From Patescibacteria group bacterium AH-259-L07 (GTDB lineage: Bacteria; Patescibacteriota; Patescibacteriia; UBA2591; UBA6264), in NCBI GenBank assembly GCA_027718005.1, contig JALLOP010000009.1, forward strand, positions 1 to 24,619: DNA of 24,619 bases, in the 5' to 3' direction. The position numbers and the translations under genes were made by a program. The notes beneath the pieces were generated by a model, which worked only from the letters and a program-made list of their open reading frames with translations, was not told the DNA's origin and made no database searches. Of the stretch, positions 1 through 7,318 are shown one piece after another (position 1 is the first letter of the stretch; each line of letters opens with the position of its first letter).

Positions 1-1
1 A

Positions 2-1609
2 CATGAGTATAAACCAGAGGTAGTTCCAGAAGCACCGGGGGTAGAGGAGGCAGAATCTTTGGCCGAACTATATGAGGCTAAAGGAGGAGAGATGTCGCTA
101 GAGGAAAAAACGTTATTGCAGCAGATTAATAACTATGAAGGCAAAACTGAGTTACAAGGAGTTTATGCCGAGGATGCTAAAAATAAGGCAGCAGAATTTT
201 TAGCAGAGCAAGCCAAAGTACATCCAGAATATTTAGATAAATATCCTGATTTTAAAAATACAGTACAATATATTTATAGTAGTCAATTAAATAGCGAATT
301 GCATGAAGGCTTTTTGGGCTTTGGAGGACCGGATAGTAAAGATTTAATGGAAAATGTTTCTGATCTAGCTAAAACCTACGGATTATCTACAAGAGGAGAG
401 GATAAGTTTTTCGCTCAGTGGATGGCCGGTAACGATGGGGTTTTAAAAAAGAGCGATTTTTCAGACATAATGACAGATAAACAATTTGATTTGCCAAAAT
501 TTGAACAAAAAATTGATGAATTTAAAGATTTGGCACATTCTCCAAGTCATCCTGGTACAGAGTGGGAGCCCAGGGAAGTTTATGACCCTGCTTATGAAAA
601 GCCTTATATTGTGAATATGCGCGAAGTCGAGGGCGGTTACCAAATAGATATGAATGCCGATGGTAATCCAGAATCTAAAGTCTTTAGCGAAGGCGATATT
701 AGTTCACTAATGAAACCAGCTGAAGCAGAAGTACCACCACCCGTTGAAGTAGAAACAGAATTATTCTCCTTTGATCAAACTCAAATGGGTGAGCAGGTTT
801 CAGGCGATGTTGTTTTGGGGAAATTTGAGAGTGCTGATAAATTTTTGGAACAATTGGAAGATGTGGAAGAGGGTTTTAAAGGAATGCCAGAGGAAACAAA
901 AAGTGGTATTGCAAGAGCTGTAGAAGATATAGCTAAATCTCATCCCAATGCTCAATATATTCTAAGAGAAACAGGTGGTCACACTGCTGCAATTGATGTT
1001 TTTTCTGAGGAAGGAGACAGATTGCCTACTACATATCCTATGATGGAAGGAGATGCAGAACCATATGTTAGATCGCCAGAGGAACTTAGAAAAGATATCC
1101 CGCCAGAGGAACTTGAAAAAATAATAGCTGGGGAGGAAGAGCCAGTGCCTGAAGCAGAAACAGTTTCTGCTGAAGAATCTACGCTTAAAGAATCACAAGA
1201 GGCAGAACCCGCCGCAAAAGAAAAAGCTATTGAAGTAGAACCCGAGGCCGCAGCAGCCGTAGCAGATTTTCAATTTAATTTAAAAGAGCAGCCGGGATTT
1301 AAGGCAACCTATGAAGTAGATATAGATAAATTAGATACGGTAAATGATGCTCAAGCTCAATCTTTAGCTGAAAAAACTGCGCGTTATTTGATTATGGAAG
1401 AAATGAAAAATAAAGAGCTACCCGAGGAGTTGATAAGATCAATTTCAGCAGAAAAACCAGAAATAGAGATTGTAGGAGATAAAGTACGAGTCACCTATGA
1501 TGTTGACTGGAAAGTGACCGCTCCTGAAGCACCGCTTGAAGCCGCCGTAGAGCCAACTGCTGAAGGAGAACCAGGAGAAGCGGTTGAAGATACAGGAGAG
1601 CCCATCTGA
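2..1609 (+). CDS. Large acidic low-complexity protein, 5' end outside the window
   Basis: I do not recognise a family. The frame is open from base 2, so the true start lies upstream; the TTG at 59 has no clear ribosome site and need not be the start. About 535 residues are visible. The first ~190 are mixed helical sequence. Then come Glu/Pro/Ala-rich linkers (about residues 370-420 counted from 59) around small ordered segments, for example nt 1269-1500, which looks like an alpha/beta domain of 75-80 residues. No signal peptide or membrane segment is visible. The frame stops at TGA 1607-1609, but equally acidic Glu/Ala/Pro sequence continues in the +1 frame, so this and the next ORF are probably one gene split by a single base. 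A cytoplasmic or surface scaffold role would be a guess. Confidence 0.6.
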   Translation, partial: HEYKPEVVPEAPGVEEAESLAELYEAKGGEMSLEEKTLLQQINNYEGKTELQGVYAEDAKNKAAEFLAEQAKVHPEYLDKYPDFKNTVQYIYSSQLNSELHEGFLGFGGPDSKDLMENVSDLAKTYGLSTRGEDKFFAQWMAGNDGVLKKSDFSDIMTDKQFDLPKFEQKIDEFKDLAHSPSHPGTEWEPREVYDPAYEKPYIVNMREVEGGYQIDMNADGNPESKVFSEGDISSLMKPAEAEVPPPVEVETELFSFDQTQMGEQVSGDVVLGKFESADKFLEQLEDVEEGFKGMPEETKSGIARAVEDIAKSHPNAQYILRETGGHTAAIDVFSEEGDRLPTTYPMMEGDAEPYVRSPEELRKDIPPEELEKIIAGEEEPVPEAETVSAEESTLKESQEAEPAAKEKAIEVEPEAAAAVADFQFNLKEQPGFKATYEVDIDKLDTVNDAQAQSLAEKTARYLIMEEMKNKELPEELIRSISAEKPEIEIVGDKVRVTYDVDWKVTAPEAPLEAAVEPTAEGEPGEAVEDTGEPI

Positions 1610-2414
1610 AGAAATCAAAGAAAAACCCGCAGCGGCTCGCGAAGAAGATATTGAAGCAGCAGCAGAAGTAGTTAAAGAAAAATCACCAGCAGAAGTTGAG
1701 GCAGAAGCGCCCGCGGCAGAAGAGGAAGTTGTTGAAACAGCTCCTGAGGCCGCAGCGCCAGAGATCGTTGCTGAGACAAAAGAATTTGTACCTGCAAGTG
1801 AGCAGCCACCAGCAGTGCAAGCAGCGGCTGAAACCCCGGTTTCTGAAGTTGAGACGGCTGCAGTAGAGGAAGCCCCGTTGACAGAAGAATCTATACCCGA
1901 AAAACCAATAACTTCTGTTGAGGAAATTCCAGCAGAAGAGGCTAGAATAATCCCAGAAACTCCTGTACAAAATCCAGAACAAATTAAATTAGCCAATGGA
2001 CAGGTCCGTTTTAAATACGATACTGACAATAATATTATAGATACGCAAGTCGTAACCAGTTCAATACGGTCTGGTCCAGGAACAGAGAATTTATCTGATA
2101 ATTATCGTGAAATGATAGCTAAGAATCCTGATATAAGAAATGTCACCTTTGCCGCGAGAAAAGTGGAGATGATTAGCAGAGCCCTGACTAATGATTTGCA
2201 GGCGTATGAAGAATTGAGCCAGATGGAAGGATATGAAAAGCAAGCAGATGCTGTATTAAAAACAATTCATAATCACGTAGATTCAATAGATAGATCAATG
2301 GGTAAGGGGGTTATTGATTACTCTAAAATTCCAGGGTTAGAGGATCGAGTTACAGAAAGGGTAGAAAAATCAGGATTAATAAAAAGAATATTTGGTAGAT
2401 TTAAAAAAGAATAA
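1584..2414 (+). CDS. C-terminal part of the same acidic protein, in the +1 frame
   Basis: This frame is open from 1551 and overlaps the end of the preceding ORF. The nominal TTG start at 1584 has AGGAG 6 nt upstream, but such motifs arise naturally from Glu/Gly codons here. Residues 1-135 are Glu/Ala/Pro-rich linker of the same composition as the upstream protein. The last ~140 residues form an ordered, mostly helical domain ending in a basic amphipathic tail (IKRIFGRFKKE). Dropping one C from the CCC at 1601-1603 joins the frames smoothly (GEP then SEEIKEKP). I infer one gene with a frameshift, either real or a sequence error; independent translation from TTG is less likely. Function unknown. 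Confidence 0.5.
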   Translation: MKIQESPSEEIKEKPAAAREEDIEAAAEVVKEKSPAEVEAEAPAAEEEVVETAPEAAAPEIVAETKEFVPASEQPPAVQAAAETPVSEVETAAVEEAPLTEESIPEKPITSVEEIPAEEARIIPETPVQNPEQIKLANGQVRFKYDTDNNIIDTQVVTSSIRSGPGTENLSDNYREMIAKNPDIRNVTFAARKVEMISRALTNDLQAYEELSQMEGYEKQADAVLKTIHNHVDSIDRSMGKGVIDYSKIPGLEDRVTERVEKSGLIKRIFGRFKKE

Positions 2415-2463
2415 AATTAAAATTTTATATAATAAATAACTCAAAAATCTCAACATTTTTCTA

Positions 2464-2491
2464 TTGACAAGATTTTTCAATATTTAATAAT
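2464..2491 (+). promoter_or_regulatory. Sigma70-like promoter for the small coiled-coil ORF
   Basis: TTGACA at 2464-2469, 16-nt spacer, AATAAT at 2486-2491. The expected start of transcription (about 2498) is only a few bases before the ATG at 2502, so the message would be nearly leaderless. Confidence 0.5.
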
Positions 2492-2501
2492 ACAATTAAG
2501 T

Positions 2502-2669
2502 ATGGTAAAGCAATTAACGAAAAAAGATATAAAAGAAGAATCAAAAAAAGTGTTCGCAAGGCTAGACAAACTTATTGATTCGCAAGAAAAAAAGTAGCAA
2601 GAATTAGCAGCGCTCGGTATTCAGTTAAAAAGATTAGAAAAAAGAGTAGCCAAATTAGAAGCCGCGTAG
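2502..2669 (+). pseudogene. Small coiled-coil ORF interrupted by in-frame TAG
   Basis: Reading from ATG 2502 gives 31 sense codons (ending LIDSQEKK), a TAG at 2595-2597, then 23 more codons in the same frame (QELAALGIQLKRLEKRVAKL and two Ala) to TAG 2667-2669. The second half has a Leu/Ile heptad pattern and continues the charged helix of the first, so the whole resembles a 55-residue coiled-coil protein with one nonsense mutation. A good promoter lies just upstream. TAG is a normal stop elsewhere in the window (tmk, rplA, rpmJ), so recoding is unlikely. The 31-residue product alone might still be made. Family unknown. Confidence 0.5.
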
Positions 2670-2740
2670 AGCTTATTTTTTTAGATTAACTTTATATATA
2701 GAGGCTTGAAAGAGTTTCTTTTTTTAGTTTATTTTTTGTG

Positions 2741-2769
2741 TTGTTTTTATTGTATTTTTATGGTACAAT
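2741..2769 (+). promoter_or_regulatory. gyrB promoter with extended -10
   Basis: TTGTTT at 2741-2746, 17-nt spacer, TACAAT at 2764-2769 preceded by TGG (extended -10). The predicted transcript starts near 2776 and the gyrB ATG is at 2783. This also argues against the in-frame TTG at 2738 as the start, because it lies upstream of the promoter. Confidence 0.6.
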
Positions 2770-2782
2770 AATATATAGGAAT

Positions 2783-5008
2783 ATGGTGAAAAAGACAAAA
2801 AAACAAGCTAAAAAATCAATAAAGAAAGCGTCTATAAAGCCGTCTAAAAAGGTGCCTGTTTCGCGTACAAAAAAGAAGCCCCGCCTTCGCCAAAAAGGCT
2901 ACAGCGGGCAAACAAAACCAACAAAAAAAACTGTTTCCCCTGCAAAAAAAATAGCTGCAAAAGCACCAGCCAAAAAGAAAGAGGCCTATCGCGCAAAACA
3001 AATTACGGTGCTAGAAGGGCTGGCGCCGGTGCAAAGACGCCCCGCAATGTATATTGGCTCAACCAGCTCCCGCGGTCTACACCATATGATCTTTGAGGTT
3101 ACAGATAATAGTTTAGACGAAAGTGTGATGGGGTATTGTAGTGAAATTGATATTGAGCTGTTACCTGATAATAAGGTAAGGGTAAGTGATAATGGGAGAG
3201 GAATCCCGGTAGATATGCACAAGCGAATGCGTCGTTCTGCGCTTGAGGTAGTAATGACAAAACTGCATGCAGGCGCAAAGTTTGAGCAAGGTATATATAA
3301 AGTGTCAGGCGGTTTGCATGGCGTGGGCGTTTCAGTGGTTAACGCCTTATCGTCATGGGCAAAGGCTGAGGTTAAAAGAGATGGCAAATTATGGGTGCAG
3401 GAGTATAGGCGCGGCAAGCCATTGAAAAAAGTAACCGCGGTTGGAAAAGCTACGGGAACCGGTACGACGATTACGTTTCAGCCCGATGAGGAGATATTTG
3501 ATACGGTTGAGTTTGACTGGAAAACAATTATTTCTCATCTTCGCCAGCAAGCATATCTTACCCAAGGAGTTAAAATCAATATCTATGACAAAAGAGACAA
3601 AGAATTTCCTCAATCATATAGCTTTTATTTTGAAGGCGGCATTGCCTCCTTTATTAAATACTTAAATCGGACCAATGAGCCAAAGCATACTACTATTTTT
3701 CATGCACAAAAAGAAATTAGTATAACTGAACGTACTGCTAAGAATATTTTTGTTGAGATTGCGCTGCAATACACTGATGACTACAAAGAAACATTGTTTG
3801 GGTTTGCAAATAATATTCATACCTCTGAGGGAGGCATGCACATTATTGGGTTTCGTACCGCACTAACCAGAACATTAAATAATTTTGCGCGAGAAAAAAA
3901 TATTTTAAAAGAAAAAGATGCTAATTTAAGCGGCGAAGATGTTCGCGAAGGATTGACGGCAATAATCAGCGTGCGATTAATCGATCCGCAGTTTGAAGGG
4001 CAGACAAAGGCGCGATTAGGCAATACTGAAGCGCGGTCAGCAGTGGATACAGTATTTTCACAAACGTTTAAAGACTTTTTAGAAGAACATCCAAAAGATG
4101 CGCAGGCAATTATTGGTAAGTGTGTATTAGCAGCAAAAGCGCGAGAAGCGGCGCGAACCGCGCGTGAGACCGTATTGCGCAAGGGTGTTTTAGACAGATT
4201 GGCATTGCCAGGGAAGTTAGCAGATTGTACAACTAAAGATCCTGAAAAATCTGAGCTATATATTGTGGAGGGCGATTCCGCAGGCGGTAGTTGCAAAATG
4301 GGACGTGATAGGATGTATCAGGCAATTTTGCCTTTGCGCGGTAAGATTTTAAATGTAGAGCGCGCGCGGTTAGATAAAATACTAGCAAATCAAGAGCTAA
4401 AATCTTTAGTTATTGCATTAGGAACCAACATAGGCGACCAATTTGATATTAATAAACTACGGTATCACAAAATTATTATAACGTGCGATAGTGACACGGA
4501 TGGCGCGCATATTGAAACGCTTTTGCTTACGTTTTTCTATCGATATTTTCCAGAGTTAATTAAACGCGGGTATATCTATATTGCGCAACCGCCATTGTAC
4601 CGTATTCAAAAAGGCAAAGAAATAACCTATGTACATACTGATGCAGAAAAAGAAAAAGTGTTAAAAAAATATGCACGGCAAGGTAAGGGTGTGGTAAAAA
4701 AGAGTGTAACAAAACAGACAGCAGCAAAAGGATTTACTGTTAAATCGCTAGAACAAGAGACAGAATCAGAAGAAACAAAAAAGCTTACAGGTGTAAATGT
4801 TCAGCGGTATAAGGGGTTGGGAGAAATGAATCCAGATGAGCTTTTTAATACAACCATGGATCCAGCACAAAGAGTTTTAAAGCAGGTTGAGATAAAAGAT
4901 GAGGAACGAGCTGATGAAATTTTTGAAATTTTAATGGGCAAAGAAGTTGAGCCGCGAAAGCGATTTATTCAAACCCATGCACGAGGGGTAAAAAACCTTG
5001 ACATCTAA
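2783..5008 (+). CDS. gyrB: DNA gyrase subunit B with Lys-rich N-terminal extension
   Basis: ATPase subunit of type IIA topoisomerase, which with GyrA introduces negative supercoils. ATG 2783 gives 741 residues. Residues 1-72 are an unusual basic tail (about 24 Lys and 4 Arg); the family fold begins at ITVLEGL. The GHKL ATPase motifs follow: EVTDNSLDE, DNGRGIPVD and GGLHGVGVSVVNALS. The TOPRIM domain has EGDSAGGS and the acidic DSDTDGAH; the family usually has DADVDGAHIRTLL, and here the Arg is Glu (HIETLL). The C-terminal motif is QRYKGLGEMNPDEL. ParE is the main alternative; the overall motif pattern fits GyrB better. It sits alone, with its own promoter, ahead of secE. A GC-rich palindrome at 2878-2909 is translated within the tail. 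Confidence 0.95.
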   Translation: MVKKTKKQAKKSIKKASIKPSKKVPVSRTKKKPRLRQKGYSGQTKPTKKTVSPAKKIAAKAPAKKKEAYRAKQITVLEGLAPVQRRPAMYIGSTSSRGLHHMIFEVTDNSLDESVMGYCSEIDIELLPDNKVRVSDNGRGIPVDMHKRMRRSALEVVMTKLHAGAKFEQGIYKVSGGLHGVGVSVVNALSSWAKAEVKRDGKLWVQEYRRGKPLKKVTAVGKATGTGTTITFQPDEEIFDTVEFDWKTIISHLRQQAYLTQGVKINIYDKRDKEFPQSYSFYFEGGIASFIKYLNRTNEPKHTTIFHAQKEISITERTAKNIFVEIALQYTDDYKETLFGFANNIHTSEGGMHIIGFRTALTRTLNNFAREKNILKEKDANLSGEDVREGLTAIISVRLIDPQFEGQTKARLGNTEARSAVDTVFSQTFKDFLEEHPKDAQAIIGKCVLAAKAREAARTARETVLRKGVLDRLALPGKLADCTTKDPEKSELYIVEGDSAGGSCKMGRDRMYQAILPLRGKILNVERARLDKILANQELKSLVIALGTNIGDQFDINKLRYHKIIITCDSDTDGAHIETLLLTFFYRYFPELIKRGYIYIAQPPLYRIQKGKEITYVHTDAEKEKVLKKYARQGKGVVKKSVTKQTAAKGFTVKSLEQETESEETKKLTGVNVQRYKGLGEMNPDELFNTTMDPAQRVLKQVEIKDEERADEIFEILMGKEVEPRKRFIQTHARGVKNLDI
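2878..2909. repeat. Palindromic element read in frame in the gyrB tail
   Basis: GCCCCGCCTTCGCC, five A, then GGCTACAGCGGGC form an imperfect hairpin. It encodes PRLRQKGYSG inside the Lys-rich tail and is much more GC-rich than its surroundings. It belongs with the palindromes at 8068-8088 and 10501-10525. Confidence 0.5.
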
Positions 5009-5012
5009 GCTC

Positions 5013-5040
5013 TTGCATTTTTTTACGGGTATGTTATAAT
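5013..5040 (+). promoter_or_regulatory. Promoter of the secE-nusG-rplK-rplA cluster
   Basis: TTGCAT at 5013-5018, 16-nt spacer, perfect TATAAT at 5035-5040, directly after the gyrB stop. The expected start is about 5047, leaving a leader of ~33 nt before secE with no Shine-Dalgarno sequence. Confidence 0.65.
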
Positions 5041-5046
5041 AATAAT

Positions 5047-5065
5047 AGACCCGCGGGGTCTTTTT
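5047..5065 (+). terminator. Hairpin plus T-run at the 5' end of the secE transcript
   Basis: AGACCC (5047-5052), loop GCG, GGGTCT (5056-5061), then TTTT. It has the form of a small intrinsic terminator. It begins where the secE transcript should start, so it may end gyrB readthrough, stabilise the 5' end of the secE message, or attenuate it. Confidence 0.4.
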
Positions 5066-5079
5066 AGAGACCAATAAAT

Positions 5080-5262
5080 ATGATTAACAAATTAACCAAT
5101 TATTTTAAAGAGTCAGTTAAAGAGCTTAAAAAGGTAAATTGGCCTACGAAACAGCAGGCAATTCGACATACCATACTTGTTATTGCTATTAGTTTGGTCG
5201 TTGCTGCTTTTTTAGGAATTGTTGACTTTATATTAACTAATATTTTACAATTGGTATTGTAA
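5080..5262 (+). CDS. secE: Preprotein translocase subunit SecE
   Basis: Essential small subunit that clamps SecY in the plasma-membrane protein channel. The 60-residue protein is the usual short bacterial form: an amphipathic N-terminal helix with the conserved FKESVKELKKVNWPTKQQ motif, then one membrane helix (about residues 28-55, rich in Ile/Val/Leu). It is first in the secE-nusG-rplK-rplA order, which is conserved in bacteria. No Shine-Dalgarno sequence precedes the ATG; the leader carries a hairpin instead. Confidence 0.93.
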   Translation: MINKLTNYFKESVKELKKVNWPTKQQAIRHTILVIAISLVVAAFLGIVDFILTNILQLVL

Positions 5263-5388
5263 AATTAAAAATTAAATATCAAAAATCAAAAACAAAAACG
5301 TAAAAACATAAAAAATTAACCCAATTAATTTGATCCCTAATATTTTTTTATCTTTTATTTTTAATATTTTATTTTAGCGATAGCGCTT
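5263..5388 (+). repeat. AT-rich intergenic repeat, copy 1 (secE-nusG)
   Basis: Fills the spacer exactly from the secE stop to the nusG ATG. An A-rich arm (5263-5316) is followed by a T-rich arm (about 5338-5388) containing TTTTATCTTTTATTTTTAAT and ending TTTTAGCGATAGCGCTT before ATG. The arms are imperfect reverse complements. Closely related copies lie at 6422-6525, 18280-18472 and 18863-19019. Confidence 0.75.
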
Positions 5389-5937
5389 ATGCCAAAACAA
5401 ATTCAACAAGAAGGTAAACGTTGGTACGCAATTCATGTATATTCTGGGTATGAAGAAAATGTTGCTGAGGGACTTAAACAAAGGATTGAATCTTTAGATA
5501 TGGCAGATAAAATTTATAATATTCTCGTGCCAGCAGAAAAAAGAATAAAAATAAAAAATGGCCGGCGCCGGACCGTGACGGAAAAAATATTTCCAGGCTA
5601 TGTTTTGGTCGAAATGGTAGTGACTGATGACTCATGGTATGTAGTAAGAAACACCCCCAATGTGACTGGCTTTATTGGTTCAGGCACCACGCCGGTTCCG
5701 CTTGCTGAAGAAGAGGTAAAATCGCTTCAAAAGCGGATGGGCGTTGAAGAGCCAAAGTATAAGATTGATGTGGAAATTAATTCACCCGTGCGCATTATTG
5801 ACGGCCCGTTTAAGGGCTTTGAGGGCAAGGTGTCTGAAATAGATGAGGCACGAGGAAGAATAAAAGTATTAATTTCTGTATTTGGCAGAGAAACCCCAGC
5901 AGAACTCGACTTTTTACAAGTTAAGAAATTGTCGTAA
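5389..5937 (+). CDS. nusG: Transcription elongation/antitermination factor NusG
   Basis: Binds the RNA polymerase clamp through its NGN domain and couples it to ribosomal S10 or Rho. The 182 residues hold an NGN domain (about 11-115, with WYAIHVYSGYEENVAEGL and FPGYVLVEM) and a C-terminal KOW domain (about 130-180, SPVRIIDGPFKGFEGKVSEI). Length is normal. The start is set by the conserved N-terminus and the repeat that ends at the ATG. No Shine-Dalgarno sequence is visible; the upstream bases come from the AT-rich repeat. Confidence 0.95.
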   Translation: MPKQIQQEGKRWYAIHVYSGYEENVAEGLKQRIESLDMADKIYNILVPAEKRIKIKNGRRRTVTEKIFPGYVLVEMVVTDDSWYVVRNTPNVTGFIGSGTTPVPLAEEEVKSLQKRMGVEEPKYKIDVEINSPVRIIDGPFKGFEGKVSEIDEARGRIKVLISVFGRETPAELDFLQVKKLS

Positions 5938-5940
5938 CCA

Positions 5941-5994
5941 ATGATCAGTTAGGTCGAGGCAAGCTCGACCAGCTAAAGCTGGCAATAATCAGTT
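5941..5994 (+). repeat. Double palindrome between direct repeats in the rplK leader
   Basis: GGTCGAG-GCAAG-CTCGACC (5952-5970) is followed by CCAGCT-AA-AGCTGG (5969-5982). Both lie between ATGATCAGTT (5941-5950) and ATAATCAGTT (5985-5994), a 9/10 direct repeat. It looks like a small mobile palindrome with a target duplication, or an L11/L1 operon leader structure. It ends 1 nt before the rplK ATG. Confidence 0.5.
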
Positions 5995-5995
5995 T

Positions 5996-6421
5996 ATGGC
6001 TAAAAAAGTAAAAACAATTCTTAAATTGCAAATCCCGGCAGGCCAAGCGACGCCTGCGCCGCCCGTTGGCCCTGCGCTTGGCCAGCATGGTTTAAATATT
6101 GCTGAATTTTGCAAGCAATTTAATGATAGAACTAAGGATACAATGGGAAATGTGCTTCCTGTTGAGATTAGTGTTTATGAAGATAATACGTATTCATTTG
6201 TGGTCAAAACGCCTTTGACGTCAGATTTAATTAAAAAAGCCGTAGGCATTGAAAAAGGCTCGGGCAGGCCGCTCCAAGAAAAGGTTGGCAAAATAAGCAG
6301 ATCACAAATTAAAAATATTGCAAAAGTAAAAATACCTGATTTAAATACGGATGATATTGAGGCAGCATCAAGAATTGTTGAGGGTACGGCCCGACAAATG
6401 GGATTAGAGATAGAAAAATAA
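5996..6421 (+). CDS. rplK: 50S ribosomal protein L11 (uL11)
   Basis: Builds the GTPase-associated centre on 23S rRNA. The 141 residues match the family length. The N-terminal domain shows the Pro-rich IPAGQATPAPPVGPALGQHG with NIAEFCKQFN, and the C-terminal rRNA-binding domain ends with DDIEAASRIVEGTARQMGL. It is followed by rplA, as is usual. Its leader has two hairpins but no Shine-Dalgarno sequence. Confidence 0.96.
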   Translation: MAKKVKTILKLQIPAGQATPAPPVGPALGQHGLNIAEFCKQFNDRTKDTMGNVLPVEISVYEDNTYSFVVKTPLTSDLIKKAVGIEKGSGRPLQEKVGKISRSQIKNIAKVKIPDLNTDDIEAASRIVEGTARQMGLEIEK

Positions 6422-6525
6422 AAAACCAAAAATAAAAAAGAAAAAACAAAAACGCAAAAATATAAAAATTTTAATATCATTTTTTATCTTTTATTTTTAA
6501 TCTTTTATTTTGAGCGAAGCGAATT
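6422..6525 (+). repeat. AT-rich intergenic repeat, copy 2 (rplK-rplA)
   Basis: Runs exactly from the rplK stop to the rplA ATG. The A-rich arm contains ACCAAAAATAAAAAAGAAAA; the T-rich arm (6479-6525) contains TTTTATCTTTTATTTTTAAT. The last bases vary (TGAGCGAAGCGAATT instead of TAGCGATAGCGCTT). That variant tail is near-complementary to the CTCACTTCGTTCGG head of copy 3. Confidence 0.75.
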
Positions 6526-7203
6526 ATGCCTTCAAAACGATATCAACAAGTTAAATCCAAATTAGACAAGAACAAGCTTTACACATTAGATGAGGCCTTA
6601 GATTTTATATCAATGCATGCTCGAGCAAAGTTTGATGAATCTATTGAGACTCATTTTATATTAGGAATCGATCCTAAAAAATCAGAGCAACAAGTGAGGG
6701 GATCAACAACGTTGCCCCATGACATTGGCAAGAAAAAGAAAATCGCTGCATTTGTGAGTCCAGAAAAAGAAAAACAGACAAAAGATGCAGGCGCAGATGT
6801 TGTGGGAGGACAAGACTTAATTGAGAAAATTAAGAGTACGAAGAAATGTGATTTTGATATTGCCATTGCTGAGCCGGCATTAATGAAAGATTTAGCGCAG
6901 ATTGCAAAGATTTTAGGCCCTAAAGGATTAATGCCAAGTCCAAAGACTGAAACGATTACCACCGATATCAAAAAGACCATTAATGAGCTTTCTAAGGGTA
7001 AGCTTTTTTTTAAAAATGATGCAGGCGGCGGTATTCATGTAGTCATTGGTAAGGTTTCGTGGAAAAAAGATAACATTAAAGACAATTTTAATACGCTTGT
7101 AGAAGCAGTTAAAAAGACAAAACCGCCTAAGATTAAGGGCAAATTTATTAAAAACATTGTTTTGGCCTCAACCATGGGCCCAGGATTTAAAATTAGCTTA
7201 TAG
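6526..7203 (+). CDS. rplA: 50S ribosomal protein L1 (uL1)
   Basis: Forms the mobile L1 stalk at the E site and in many bacteria represses its own operon. The 225 residues cover both domains: the N-terminal YTLDEALDFI segment and the family signature around ILGPKGLMPSPKTETITTDI, with GKLFFKNDAGGGIHVVIGK and the C-terminal STMGPGFKI. Length is normal. The usual next genes rplJ and rplL are absent; a kinase gene follows instead. Some Parcubacteria are reported to lack L1, so its presence helps place the genome. Confidence 0.95.
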   Translation: MPSKRYQQVKSKLDKNKLYTLDEALDFISMHARAKFDESIETHFILGIDPKKSEQQVRGSTTLPHDIGKKKKIAAFVSPEKEKQTKDAGADVVGGQDLIEKIKSTKKCDFDIAIAEPALMKDLAQIAKILGPKGLMPSPKTETITTDIKKTINELSKGKLFFKNDAGGGIHVVIGKVSWKKDNIKDNFNTLVEAVKKTKPPKIKGKFIKNIVLASTMGPGFKISL

Positions 7204-7218
7204 TCATCCCGCCCTCTC

Positions 7219-7252
7219 TTGTCATCCCGTTTTGCCCTACTCGGGATGACAA
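7219..7252. repeat. Palindromic repeat after rplA
   Basis: TTGTCATCCCG (7219-7229) and CGGGATGACAA (7242-7252) form a perfect 11-bp stem. A partial copy, GTCATCCCGCC, starts at 7203, and a degenerate GTCATTCC...GGAAT copy follows at about 7263-7292. The T-run needed for termination is on the minus strand only, so a dispersed REP-like repeat is more likely than an rplA terminator. Confidence 0.55.
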
Positions 7253-7318
7253 AGAAAAAAATGTCATTCCAAAGCGAGGAGCGCACAGGAATAAACCAAG
7301 ACCATAAAACCATAAGTC

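Noticed and set aside
1445..2029. Long minus-strand ORF rich in Ser/Ala
   Set aside because: It is the antisense shadow of the Glu/Ala/Pro-rich coding region; the composition follows from the plus-strand codons.
2595..2597. Alternative genetic code (UAG sense)
   Set aside because: TAG ends several well-defined genes here (tmk, rplA, rpmJ), and TGA also terminates genes (infA, rplQ), so standard decoding holds.
2738..2782. Upstream TTG start for gyrB
   Set aside because: Would start before the promoter's -10 and give a hydrophobic lead not seen in GyrB; ATG 2783 fits the promoter.
3817..4296. 159-codon minus-strand ORF inside gyrB
   Set aside because: Lies fully within a clearly conserved GyrB region, with no promoter or family match.
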